Origin: Giesbergeria sp.
GTDB taxonomy: Bacteria; Pseudomonadota; Gammaproteobacteria; Burkholderiales; Burkholderiaceae_C
NCBI GenBank assembly: GCA_023150295.1
Contig: JAKLLE010000006.1
Coordinates: 18,491 to 82,490 of the forward strand
DNA: 64,000 nucleotides
Reading direction: 5' to 3'
Part shown: positions 8,177 to 16,088 of the stretch, one piece after another
Layout of the letters: every line of letters starts with the position of its first letter
Numbering within the stretch: position 1 is the stretch's first letter
The notes under the pieces: model-generated
What the model was told of the DNA's origin: nothing
Database searches by the model: none
What the model saw: only the letters and a program-made list of their open reading frames with translations
Program-made: the position numbers and the translations under genes

Positions 8177-10058
8177 GGCTGTCCACCTCCAGGGCCTGCG
8201 TGAGCACCGGGAACTGCATGCTGACGTTGGTGGCGCGGACCAGGCCCAGCCGGATTGCCGCATCCTCATCGGTGTAGCGCACAAAGGTGCCGGGCTTGAT
8301 GATCCCAGTGGCGGGCAGCACAGGCAGCGTCATCTTGTGTTTGAGCGCGCGGCCCGATTCAGACAGCTCTGCGCGTGCGCGCTGCTTTGCCGCGCCCATG
8401 GTGGTGATCAGCGGATGCACTGCCATGGGCTGCTTGAGCACAGTGCCCGAGGTGCCGCTGCGCGACAAGTCAGCCCCCATGCCGCCCGCCTCGCCGTACA
8501 CGAAGATGCGGTCGTAGTCGGGCAGATTGATGAATTCCGTGTCCTCGATTTCTGCCACACCGGCAGGCAGCTCAATGTCCGGAGCCACGGTATTCCACTC
8601 CCACCAGGGCACAGGCCAGCCCGGCAGCACGCGCAACACCGGGTCAGTGTCATGCGGCTGTAAGTAGCCCCCCACAGCGCTCGCGATGTCCGCCAGCGCG
8701 CTGATCCGGGTGCCCTGGTGCAACCAGACTCCACCGGGCACGAGCCAGTCCGTGAGCTGAAAGTCCACGCTCCAGCCAAAGCCCACCCCGTTGACCGTCA
8801 GCACCTCTGTCATGAGCTGCTGCGCGGTGCGGTCCAGGGCCTGGCTGAAGGTCTGCACAGCCCCGCGCTCGGGGTCAAGCAGCGCCGCTTTGCCCCGCCC
8901 GTCCACGCGCACCAAGTACTCCGGGAAGCGCTTGCTCTTGCCAATGCGCTCGGCCAGCAGCCGAAACGGCTGGCCATTCACACGCACCTCCAGCTCCACC
9001 GGCTCGCCGCCCAGGCCCGGCATCAGCGCATCGCGCGCCGAGGCGTGGAACGCCGCCGACCAGCTCCACGTCCACGACTGGCGGTTGAGCTGCATCTGAA
9101 AGCTCTCGCTGGGCAGCGGGTCGCCCGCCAAGGCGTCCGCACGCCGGATTTCCACACTGTTGACCACTATGTAGCTCCTACGGGGCAAAACCACCACCGT
9201 GGCGGGGGGGAGCCCACCCCCACGCTGGCACACAAACACCAACCGCCCATCGCCAAGCGCCAGGTCGGTGAACACCAGGCGCCCCGCCGTTGCAGGGTCG
9301 TAGCACGGCGGCTCGGGCGGCTCCACCGGGGGCGCTGCAGACACGCCAGGCGGCGGGCGACGGGCCTCCTGCCAGTGCGCTCGCAGCGCCACGCGGGTGG
9401 GCACGCCTTGGGCGTAGCGGGCTTGCACTGCGGCGCGCAGCGGCGCGGCCTCCTGCCAGTGGCTGAGCACGGCAGCGCGCATGCGATGCATCTCTTGCCA
9501 GTGCACGGCCACACCATGGCGTAGGCCAGTGCCCTCCTGCCAGCGGCTGAGCACCGCACCACGCAAGCGCTCGGTGTCTTGCCATGCGGCGACCACGCCA
9601 TGGCGCAGGCCAGCGCCCTCTTGCCACCGGCTGAGCACCGCACCGCGCAGGCGCTCGGCATCTTGCCAATGGGCGCGCACGCCATGGCTGGTGCGCTGGG
9701 CTTGCTGCCAGCGGGCCTGGGTTGCTGCGCGCAGCGCCGTAGCCTCTTGCCAGCGGGCCTGCAGCCCTGCGGCCACGGGCGCGGCCTCTTGCCAGCAGGC
9801 CTGCAGCTCATGGCGCAGGCCACCCCGGCTGACGTTGGCGTCCCACAGCAGCTCCACGGCGCCGTCCAGGCCGGGCAAGTCGGCATCCAGGCCCAGCACC
9901 GGGCCGGTGCGCAGCAGCACAGCGCCGTCCAGGCCGGGCAGACCGGCGTCCAGGCCGATGACGGCGTCGGGCGCAGCAGCAGCGCCGCCCGTGTCGCCAA
10001 ACACCAAATGGCCCGTGCCATCGTGCGGCCTGAAGAAGACAAGCGTGCCGTCACCCAC
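8169..10058 (-). CDS. Tail hub-like protein with eleven 14-residue WQE repeats
   Basis: About 629 residues. From the N-terminus: a short GDGTLVFF/GRLVF-type segment, two 21-residue GLDA(G/D)LPGLDGAV repeats, eleven contiguous 14-residue repeats (about residues 81-234, consensus LRxAVxxRWQEAxx), a proline-rich linker, and a C-terminal part of about 350 residues that looks like a phage tail hub (SFQMQLNRQSWTWSW, GGYLQPHDTDPVLRVLPG, IFVYGEAGGMGADLSR). The GTG at 10058 is chosen because it follows GGGGTAAC just after the upstream stop; another GTG lies at 10100. Probably part of the tail tip. Confidence 0.7.
   Translation of the reverse strand: MGDGTLVFFRPHDGTGHLVFGDTGGAAAAPDAVIGLDAGLPGLDGAVLLRTGPVLGLDADLPGLDGAVELLWDANVSRGGLRHELQACWQEAAPVAAGLQARWQEATALRAATQARWQQAQRTSHGVRAHWQDAERLRGAVLSRWQEGAGLRHGVVAAWQDTERLRGAVLSRWQEGTGLRHGVAVHWQEMHRMRAAVLSHWQEAAPLRAAVQARYAQGVPTRVALRAHWQEARRPPPGVSAAPPVEPPEPPCYDPATAGRLVFTDLALGDGRLVFVCQRGGGLPPATVVVLPRRSYIVVNSVEIRRADALAGDPLPSESFQMQLNRQSWTWSWSAAFHASARDALMPGLGGEPVELEVRVNGQPFRLLAERIGKSKRFPEYLVRVDGRGKAALLDPERGAVQTFSQALDRTAQQLMTEVLTVNGVGFGWSVDFQLTDWLVPGGVWLHQGTRISALADIASAVGGYLQPHDTDPVLRVLPGWPVPWWEWNTVAPDIELPAGVAEIEDTEFINLPDYDRIFVYGEAGGMGADLSRSGTSGTVLKQPMAVHPLITTMGAAKQRARAELSESGRALKHKMTLPVLPATGIIKPGTFVRYTDEDAAIRLGLVRATNVSMQFPVLTQALEVDSHE
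9357..9818 (-). repeat. Eleven tandem 42-bp in-frame repeats (14 aa each)
   Basis: Within the tail hub-like gene, 462 bp encode eleven uninterrupted 14-residue units with Trp-Gln-Glu at positions 9-11 in most copies. Two adjacent 28-residue pairs are nearly identical at the DNA level (around 9525-9680), a sign of recent duplication. Fourteen equals two heptads, so a helical rod or coiled coil is plausible. Confidence 0.85.
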
Positions 10059-10062
10059 ATCG

Positions 10063-10452
10063 TTACCCCAGCAGCGCGGTGGAATCGAGCGCCACCACAC
10101 CGCCCTCGTACACGTTGGTGCCCGTTGCGCCCTTGAGCTTGAAAGGCCCTGCGCCCGCTTCGTCTGTCACTGGCCCAGCGGCAATGGGTGCGCCGCTGCC
10201 GTCGCACCAGGTAGCCCAGGCAACGGCACCGCTGGCCGCCACCAGGTCTTGTACGACAGCGCCCTGCAGCGCAATGCGCCCCTCGGCAGTAATCACGCCG
10301 CAGGGCTTGGCAAGCGTGCGCGTGCCCAGCAGCGTGCCGCCCTCGGCTGTGTACAGCTTGATGGACGCCGGGCCAGGCCCGGCATCTGCCAAAGCGATGC
10401 TCGCAGCGTTGCGGGCCGCGCGGTGCTCCGTGATGATCGCAAGGCTGCTCAT
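10063..10452 (-). CDS. Phage tail-region protein, hypothetical
   Basis: A 129-residue protein of unknown family. It is rich in Ala, Gly and Thr with short beta-prone segments (SIKLYTAEGGTLLGTRTL, GAVAWATWCDGSG), and ends four bases before the GTG of the hub-like gene. It overlaps its upstream neighbour by ATGA. Similar small beta-rich proteins sit in front of tail fibres in Mu-like siphophages; a minor tail role is inferred from position only. Confidence 0.6.
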   Translation of the reverse strand: MSSLAIITEHRAARNAASIALADAGPGPASIKLYTAEGGTLLGTRTLAKPCGVITAEGRIALQGAVVQDLVAASGAVAWATWCDGSGAPIAAGPVTDEAGAGPFKLKGATGTNVYEGGVVALDSTALLG

Positions 10453-10832
10453 GGCGCGGCCTCCGTAGCGGTCACAGGCCCTGCGCCCGTGGCTTTGTGG
10501 TTGCGATAGGGGTCAATGCCCACGGCGATGTATTCCACGCCCAGCTCCAGGCCCGTGGCCGTGTAGTAGCCGTTTACGTCGCTCCAGCCCTCCCAGGCTT
10601 TGTAGCCGTCGGCTGCGCGCAACAGCCACACCCTGCCGTTTGCGAACGGCGATTCAGGGCTGGAAGGCGTGGCTTTGAACATCACGCGGTCGGTGATGAC
10701 GCCGGTGGCTGGCCGCAGGTGGCGCATGTCTGGTGTGCGGCCCAGCGCAGGAGCAGGGGCCGCACCAGCAAAGGGCTGCGGTGCGCGGCCTTGCACAAGG
10801 CCCAGGGGGGTAACGGGCAGGTAGGTGGCCAT
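10449..10832 (-). CDS. Phage tail-region protein with carboxypeptidase-regulatory-like fold
   Basis: 127 residues. The ATG at 10832 overlaps the stop of the preceding gene by one base (TGATG); longer readings upstream look non-coding. The C-terminal half (GRVWLLRAADGYKAW, SDVNGYYTATGLELGVEYIAVGID) has the look of a small Ig-like or transthyretin-like beta domain, common as a decoration domain in tail proteins. Assigned to the tail by position. Confidence 0.6.
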   Translation of the reverse strand: MATYLPVTPLGLVQGRAPQPFAGAAPAPALGRTPDMRHLRPATGVITDRVMFKATPSSPESPFANGRVWLLRAADGYKAWEGWSDVNGYYTATGLELGVEYIAVGIDPYRNHKATGAGPVTATEAAP

Positions 10833-12013
10833 CACTCCCTCCAGGGGCCGGTGATGTCGATCAACGCCGCGCCGCGCTGCGGGGTGTTGGTACTGCTTCC
10901 GGTCACAATGGCCAGCAGCTTGCGCCCGTCCGCACCCTGCACGATAGTGCCGCGTGGCAGCAGGCTTGAAGCGTTGTTGTACGGCAAGTACCACAATCCC
11001 GGCACCTCGGCGCGAGGCGTGATTTGATTGCCGGTGCCCTCGCCCACATACATGCGCGACAAGCGCAGCGCCCCGTCAACGGGGGATGGTGCCGCCCCCA
11101 GGGCCTGATCATCAAAACCAGATCGTTTTGCCCTGCCGCCAACGTATGGCTTGGCGCTGGCAATAACTGCCCCACCAATGCCGCTCAGGGGGCGCGCCAT
11201 TACCAGTGCGCCCCCTGTCTCGCCTTCGCCACCCGACAAGGACGAGTAATCACTGAACACGGAGCCCCCCGACGACAGCAAGGTAGCCCAGGCATCGCCC
11301 CCCGGCGCCAAGGCAATGGGGTCGCCAAAACCGCGCACGTTGGCGGATGTGTAGTTGTCAGCGCTGCCAGATACCGTAGCAGGCATGGGGCACCAGTACA
11401 CAATGCGCTGGTCGGCGGCGAACGCATAGCCCACGGCGTTGGTGTTTGCGCTGGTGCTTTTGTGCACGTACCCGCCGCCGCTCAATTGCAATGCGGTCGG
11501 AAACGGCCCCACCCCGCTGTCCACGTCGGACATGGTTTCGTAGCCCACCACTCTGGCTGTGGTGGTTCCGGTGTCATCCACGCGCAGGCAGTGCTTTGCC
11601 GACTGCAAATGCGTGCTGCGGTACACGGCTTTGTTGGTGCCGCTGAAGGCTTTTTCCCAGCCCCCCTGCGGCGCGAACTTGAACACGATGGAGCCAGTGG
11701 CGGTGCCGTTGGGCGCGTCGGTTTCAAACGTGATGCGGTCGCTCGCGCTGGTGAGCACGCGCGCTTCACCGTTCAGGGCTGCGGGCGTGGCGCCGCTGAT
11801 CGCAACCACGGCGTGCTGCGTGAATGTGATGCCCGCGTTGAATATGGCAGTGCCCACGCCGTCGAGCACCTCCACGCTGATGGCCGTGGCCGCGCCCCAA
11901 CCTGTGAGCAGGAACGCATCAAGAACCGCAATGAGTGTGCCAGGCGTTCCATTGAGCACAGGAGCCCCGCACATCTCGCTGGTGATCCATTTGACAGGGT
12001 ATGTATAAGCCAT
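10832..12013 (-). CDS. Putative minor tail protein
   Basis: 393 residues without a family I can name. It is rich in Gly, Ala, Thr and Ser and shows repeated beta-strand-like stretches, with WYLPYNNASSLLPRGTIVQG near the C-terminus. It follows the 638-residue protein after 12 bp and overlaps its downstream neighbour by one base. Composition and place past the tape measure suggest a tail-tip or receptor-binding component. Confidence 0.6.
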   Translation of the reverse strand: MAYTYPVKWITSEMCGAPVLNGTPGTLIAVLDAFLLTGWGAATAISVEVLDGVGTAIFNAGITFTQHAVVAISGATPAALNGEARVLTSASDRITFETDAPNGTATGSIVFKFAPQGGWEKAFSGTNKAVYRSTHLQSAKHCLRVDDTGTTTARVVGYETMSDVDSGVGPFPTALQLSGGGYVHKSTSANTNAVGYAFAADQRIVYWCPMPATVSGSADNYTSANVRGFGDPIALAPGGDAWATLLSSGGSVFSDYSSLSGGEGETGGALVMARPLSGIGGAVIASAKPYVGGRAKRSGFDDQALGAAPSPVDGALRLSRMYVGEGTGNQITPRAEVPGLWYLPYNNASSLLPRGTIVQGADGRKLLAIVTGSSTNTPQRGAALIDITGPWRE

Positions 12014-12025
12014 CTCAAAACTCCT

Positions 12026-13942
12026 TTATTCAAAACCATGCTCAGGATCGCGCGCAACATCGCCGCGCTGCACAAGCCAGAATGAGTCATCCAGCCCCGC
12101 TGGGGAGCCGGGCTGGGTGGCGCGCACGACGGCCACGGGGGCCTCTGCGCCCACGGTGTCGAGGAAGAGCACGTTGCCCGCAACCCACCCGGCGTTCCAT
12201 CCCAGGGCGGGCACCGTCATGTAGGGCGCCCCTGCGGCCACGTTCAGGGGCGAGAAGTCTGCGTTGATCGTGCCGCTGGCAATCTGGCCCAGGTGCTGGC
12301 CGAACAGGTCGAACGTGGTGTTGTCAGAGCGCATGCGAAGCGCCCAGCGCTCTGTGATGGCGCCACGGTTGTTCACTGCGATGGCGCCGCTGTAAGAGGC
12401 CGGTGCGCCGCCCCTGGCCGGGTCAAGCCCGTCGTACCAGGTGGTGCCGTCCCAGCTCGCCTGGTCGTACACGCGACTCACGCGCGCAAAGCGGTCGCCC
12501 TGGCGCAGCGCGGTGCTGAGCACCGCCCCAGCCGGGAAGCCATAGCCCACAGGCTGCGTCAGGCGCACCTTGCCGTCAATGCGCACCTCGGCAATCTGCA
12601 GGTACACCTCTGTGCGGCCCACTACCTTGACCTGCGCGGGATAGCCCGCCAGGTCTGTAAAAGTCGCCGTGCCCGCGTCCAGGTCTGCTGTGTAGCCCGT
12701 GAGGATTTCTGCGCCCGTGATGGCGTCCAGCACCTGCACAAACGACAGCCGCTCGTGCCCCAGGTTGTAGGTCATGCCCACGGCGGGGGCAAACGCTGTG
12801 CCGCCATGCGTGATGCCCACCACGCAGGTGCCGCCTGGGCGCACGTGCACCACGCGGCCATCGGCGGGCAGTGCAGCGGGGTCAATGCCCATCAGCGTCA
12901 CGTCCACCGGCAGGTAGATGTAGCTCACTGCAGAGTAGCGCAGCGTGCTCGGGTCTACCGGCCAGGGGCGCCACACCTTGCCGGGGTGCACTGCGCCTAC
13001 TTCCGCCGCGTCGTACCACCACTCTGCCTTCTGCGCGTCAGTCAGGTCAGCGTCCAGAACGAAGTCTCCGAACTGCAGCTCCACCCCGCCGCGCAAAAAT
13101 TCCACGCGGCCGCGCATATGGCTACCTAAGATGTCGCCCTGCGCGTCAACGTTTGCGGTCAGTGTTGTCCCGGCCAGATCAAGCACCGAAAGCACAAATC
13201 CACCTGGCCCAGCGCGCAGTGGGGCGACATCGGTGCAGAAGAACAAGGATGCGGTGCTCCAGCCCCCTTTGCGTGTCCACAGGCTTATTAATTGAAAATC
13301 CTCAGGGCCTGTACCGGCCGCCACCCAATCGGTCATGATTGCATGGCCGCTGGCGTAGTTCAAGGTGCCGCTGGCCACACCCGCGCTGGTGGGACTGCGG
13401 CCACGGTAGATAACGCCGTCAAAATCTTCGTAGTCGTACCCCATCCAACGGAACTTGACCGAATGCGGCACGATGGAGTCTGTGGTGTATGGACATAGGT
13501 CAAGGACTACAGCGGGCGGTGTGAAAGTCTGCGTCTTTTGCAGCGGCGCACTTATCCCCACGCGGTACATCGCGACGATGAACGACCCGGAAAGCACCTC
13601 CTCGCCGATGTTGGTTGTTGAGTACTCCCCCCCCTTGAGTGCCGAGGAGTTACCAACGGCCTCACCTTCAAATGCGGCGCGCTCAAATTCGGAGGCGCGC
13701 TGGTGATCGCTCTTGTAGTTTGTGGTACTGCGGTCCTGAACCACCGCGCGCAGCAGTACCATCTGCCCGCTGTAGTCAACGGTACCCATGCCCTGCGGCA
13801 GATTCCCGAAGCCATCGTCAGTGACGGCCTTGACTGTGACCACGCGGTTGTCCGCCGTTCTTCCGGTCTCCTCAGTCAATGTAGAGCTGTTGCTGTCATG
13901 GGTTTTTATGGAAATGGGGCGCTGAACGTATTTGATTGGCAT
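12026..13942 (-). CDS. Putative tail-tip/fibre-region protein, 638 aa
   Basis: A large beta-rich protein with no recognised domain name. Segments such as GEEVLSGSFIVAMYRVG, HVRPGGTCVVGITHGG and KVRLTQPVGYGFPAGAVLS suggest several beta-sandwich domains. It sits between two other large tail proteins with gaps of 12 and 17 bp, so they form one transcription unit. In transposable siphophages proteins of this size and place form the tail tip. Confidence 0.6.
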   Translation of the reverse strand: MPIKYVQRPISIKTHDSNSSTLTEETGRTADNRVVTVKAVTDDGFGNLPQGMGTVDYSGQMVLLRAVVQDRSTTNYKSDHQRASEFERAAFEGEAVGNSSALKGGEYSTTNIGEEVLSGSFIVAMYRVGISAPLQKTQTFTPPAVVLDLCPYTTDSIVPHSVKFRWMGYDYEDFDGVIYRGRSPTSAGVASGTLNYASGHAIMTDWVAAGTGPEDFQLISLWTRKGGWSTASLFFCTDVAPLRAGPGGFVLSVLDLAGTTLTANVDAQGDILGSHMRGRVEFLRGGVELQFGDFVLDADLTDAQKAEWWYDAAEVGAVHPGKVWRPWPVDPSTLRYSAVSYIYLPVDVTLMGIDPAALPADGRVVHVRPGGTCVVGITHGGTAFAPAVGMTYNLGHERLSFVQVLDAITGAEILTGYTADLDAGTATFTDLAGYPAQVKVVGRTEVYLQIAEVRIDGKVRLTQPVGYGFPAGAVLSTALRQGDRFARVSRVYDQASWDGTTWYDGLDPARGGAPASYSGAIAVNNRGAITERWALRMRSDNTTFDLFGQHLGQIASGTINADFSPLNVAAGAPYMTVPALGWNAGWVAGNVLFLDTVGAEAPVAVVRATQPGSPAGLDDSFWLVQRGDVARDPEHGFE

Positions 13943-13959
13943 AGCGTTGGTTATCCGTG

Positions 13960-15687
13960 TTACCCGCCTGACTCATCGGGAGCGGGATCGTTAGATGATT
14001 CCGGGTAGGTCACCCCGGCCCCAGTGGTGGGCTCTGGCTCGTAGTACTCCGGGACAGAACGGGTCGTGTATGTCGCGGTATCGCTTTTTCCGGCCCGTGT
14101 GGTGGTGAGTGCAGCGCCAGCGGTACTGCTCACAGAGCGCACCACAGCCCAGAGAAGGCGCAGGCTGCGCGCGGCAGGCTGCTGGGCCAGTGGGATTTGT
14201 ATATAGCCTGCGCCGTCAGGCGCAGGCACAGAGCCCGAGGGCATGATCTCTGTGACCACGGCGTCCAGACTGCAATCAATTTGAAGCTGCGCGCCCGCGT
14301 CCAACATGCCCGAGGGCCGCAACAACACGCTGCGGCTTGGGTAGTCCACCACGCCACTGCCTGCTCCAGACAAACGCCCCGCACCGTTATCGGTGACCGT
14401 GCGCATCTGCCCTGCGCTGGGGTAGGTAATGACCAGTGTGTTGGGAACAATTTGGTCTGAGTCTGAATTGCCTTCAATGACAAACGAAAACTCCGGTGCG
14501 CGCACCTGCGCGCCCTGGCCGGATCGGTCTGTGTAGCCCACCCGCGTGCCGTGCGTGATTGTGATTGAGCTGCCAATGTCGGGCAGCGCCTTGAGCGTCA
14601 TCGCCAGCGAGCCGGTCAGCGCATCGACAGACCCGCCGCCCTGGCCCGCAAGGCGCCCGGCGCCGTCGTCGGTGATGGTGTAGCGGTTGCCCAGCGACCA
14701 GTAATCGATGTACACCGTGCCCGGCTCTGGCAGCGGGCGCAGCTGGGCCGTGTACACCAGGCCCGCGTTCTCTTCGCCGATCTTGATGCGCTGCGTGTGC
14801 GGGGTAATGCCCACCTCTACGCGCCGGGGCGCATCCGCCAGCACCACGGTCTGGCGCGCCGTGGGGCGGGCGTCCACCGTGGCCGCCTCGGTGCGGCTGT
14901 TGGGCACGAGCTGCGTATACACCGAGTCCAGCTGCAGCCACACATCCGTGGGCACCGTGGGCGCTGTCAGGCGGCTTGCGCCGTGGAACATTCCGCTGTC
15001 GCTGTAGACCGTCTCGCGCAGCACGGTTTTGCCCGCAGCGCGCGCAAAGTAGCGCGACGGGGGCGAGCCGGGGTAGTCATGCAACAAACCATCAAACAGC
15101 TCGCAGGTGGTTACCTGGGCCTCAAAGTCCATCAGTTGCCCATTCACGATCTCGGTGAACATGCGCGTGGTGGTATCGGTCGCCTTGATGCGCACGCGCT
15201 GGCGCCGCTCGCCCGCCAGGCCTTCGTTGTACACCAGCAGGTAGGTGCGGCCAATGGTGGGTGGGCTCATGCCGGGGCGCTGCAGCACCGCCATGCTGCG
15301 CATGGTCTCGTAGTGGTTCTCCAGCAGGTAGCCGTTCCACTCGGGGCCGGGCGAGCTGCCCGCCTCGATGCGCGCTGCAATCTCCGCGCGCGTGGCAAAG
15401 GGGTTGCCCAGCGAGAGCAGCGTCACGCTCACGTTCGGGTCTGCGGGCGGCTGCGCCAGGATCACGTTGGAGCCCAGCAACGCCGCGCGGTCGGTGTTGC
15501 GCAGCAGGCCGTGGATTTGATAAATCTCGGTGCGGCCAACAGTGCGGGTCTCCTCCGAAATGTCGGGGCAGATTTCGTTGGAGCGGCCCGATGTGAGCAG
15601 CTGCGCAGACGGCGGCCCGCCGCCCTCTGGCACGTCGGCCATGTTGACCGAGCGTGCAAAACGGATGTCGCCTTGGAGTAAGGGCAT
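13960..15687 (-). CDS. Putative tail-tip protein, 575 aa
   Basis: Residues near 310-370 and 420-470 hold two similar segments ending in ITDDGAGRLAGQG and VTDNGAGRLSGAG, each followed by a strand and LTGSLAM/YPSRSVLL, so the C-terminal half contains a duplicated beta domain. The ATG at 15687 is preferred over an upstream TTG because GGAGG lies 7 nt before it. It starts right after the 132-residue tail protein. Confidence 0.65.
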   Translation of the reverse strand: MPLLQGDIRFARSVNMADVPEGGGPPSAQLLTSGRSNEICPDISEETRTVGRTEIYQIHGLLRNTDRAALLGSNVILAQPPADPNVSVTLLSLGNPFATRAEIAARIEAGSSPGPEWNGYLLENHYETMRSMAVLQRPGMSPPTIGRTYLLVYNEGLAGERRQRVRIKATDTTTRMFTEIVNGQLMDFEAQVTTCELFDGLLHDYPGSPPSRYFARAAGKTVLRETVYSDSGMFHGASRLTAPTVPTDVWLQLDSVYTQLVPNSRTEAATVDARPTARQTVVLADAPRRVEVGITPHTQRIKIGEENAGLVYTAQLRPLPEPGTVYIDYWSLGNRYTITDDGAGRLAGQGGGSVDALTGSLAMTLKALPDIGSSITITHGTRVGYTDRSGQGAQVRAPEFSFVIEGNSDSDQIVPNTLVITYPSAGQMRTVTDNGAGRLSGAGSGVVDYPSRSVLLRPSGMLDAGAQLQIDCSLDAVVTEIMPSGSVPAPDGAGYIQIPLAQQPAARSLRLLWAVVRSVSSTAGAALTTTRAGKSDTATYTTRSVPEYYEPEPTTGAGVTYPESSNDPAPDESGG

Positions 15688-15689
15688 CG

Positions 15690-16088
15690 TCAAACCTCCA
15701 TGAATTTAAAGAATGGGCGGTACAGCACATCGCCCGTGTGCTCGCCGTCCAGCAGCTTCCACAGCGGCGTTGCGTCAAATGCCGCGCCCTGGCTGTGGTC
15801 AAACACCACCGTGCGCGCCTGGCCGCGCAGCACCAGGGTGAACGTAGTGCCGGGCAGCGCGGCCCAGGCTTCGAGCTGGTCGCACAGGGTGCGGTCGATC
15901 CAGGCCTCGCTGTCGCGCCCGTCCAGCGTGATGGGGCGCCCGGCCTGGCGCAGGCCCACATGCAGCTGCGGGGCGCCCGTGGTACCCCAGCGCACTTCTG
16001 TGGCCACCGGGCTCCACTGGTATTCATCCACCCACAGCAGGCGGTCGGGCAAGGTCAGCGTGGTGCCGCCATGGGTCAGCGTGATCAT
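15690..16088 (-). CDS. Small tail protein next to tape measure
   Basis: 132 residues, beginning MITLTHGGTTLTLPD and containing WVDEYQWSPVATEVRW and KLLDGEHTGDVLYRPF. This is a conserved-looking protein of Mu-like siphophages in the distal-tail position, immediately downstream of the tape measure gene (ATGA overlap). Position and size suggest a distal tail protein; I cannot confirm the fold. Confidence 0.6.
   Translation of the reverse strand: MITLTHGGTTLTLPDRLLWVDEYQWSPVATEVRWGTTGAPQLHVGLRQAGRPITLDGRDSEAWIDRTLCDQLEAWAALPGTTFTLVLRGQARTVVFDHSQGAAFDATPLWKLLDGEHTGDVLYRPFFKFMEV

Noticed and set aside
9357..9818. CRISPR-like array
   Set aside because: The repeats are contiguous 42-mers in frame within a gene, have no spacers, and no cas gene is near.
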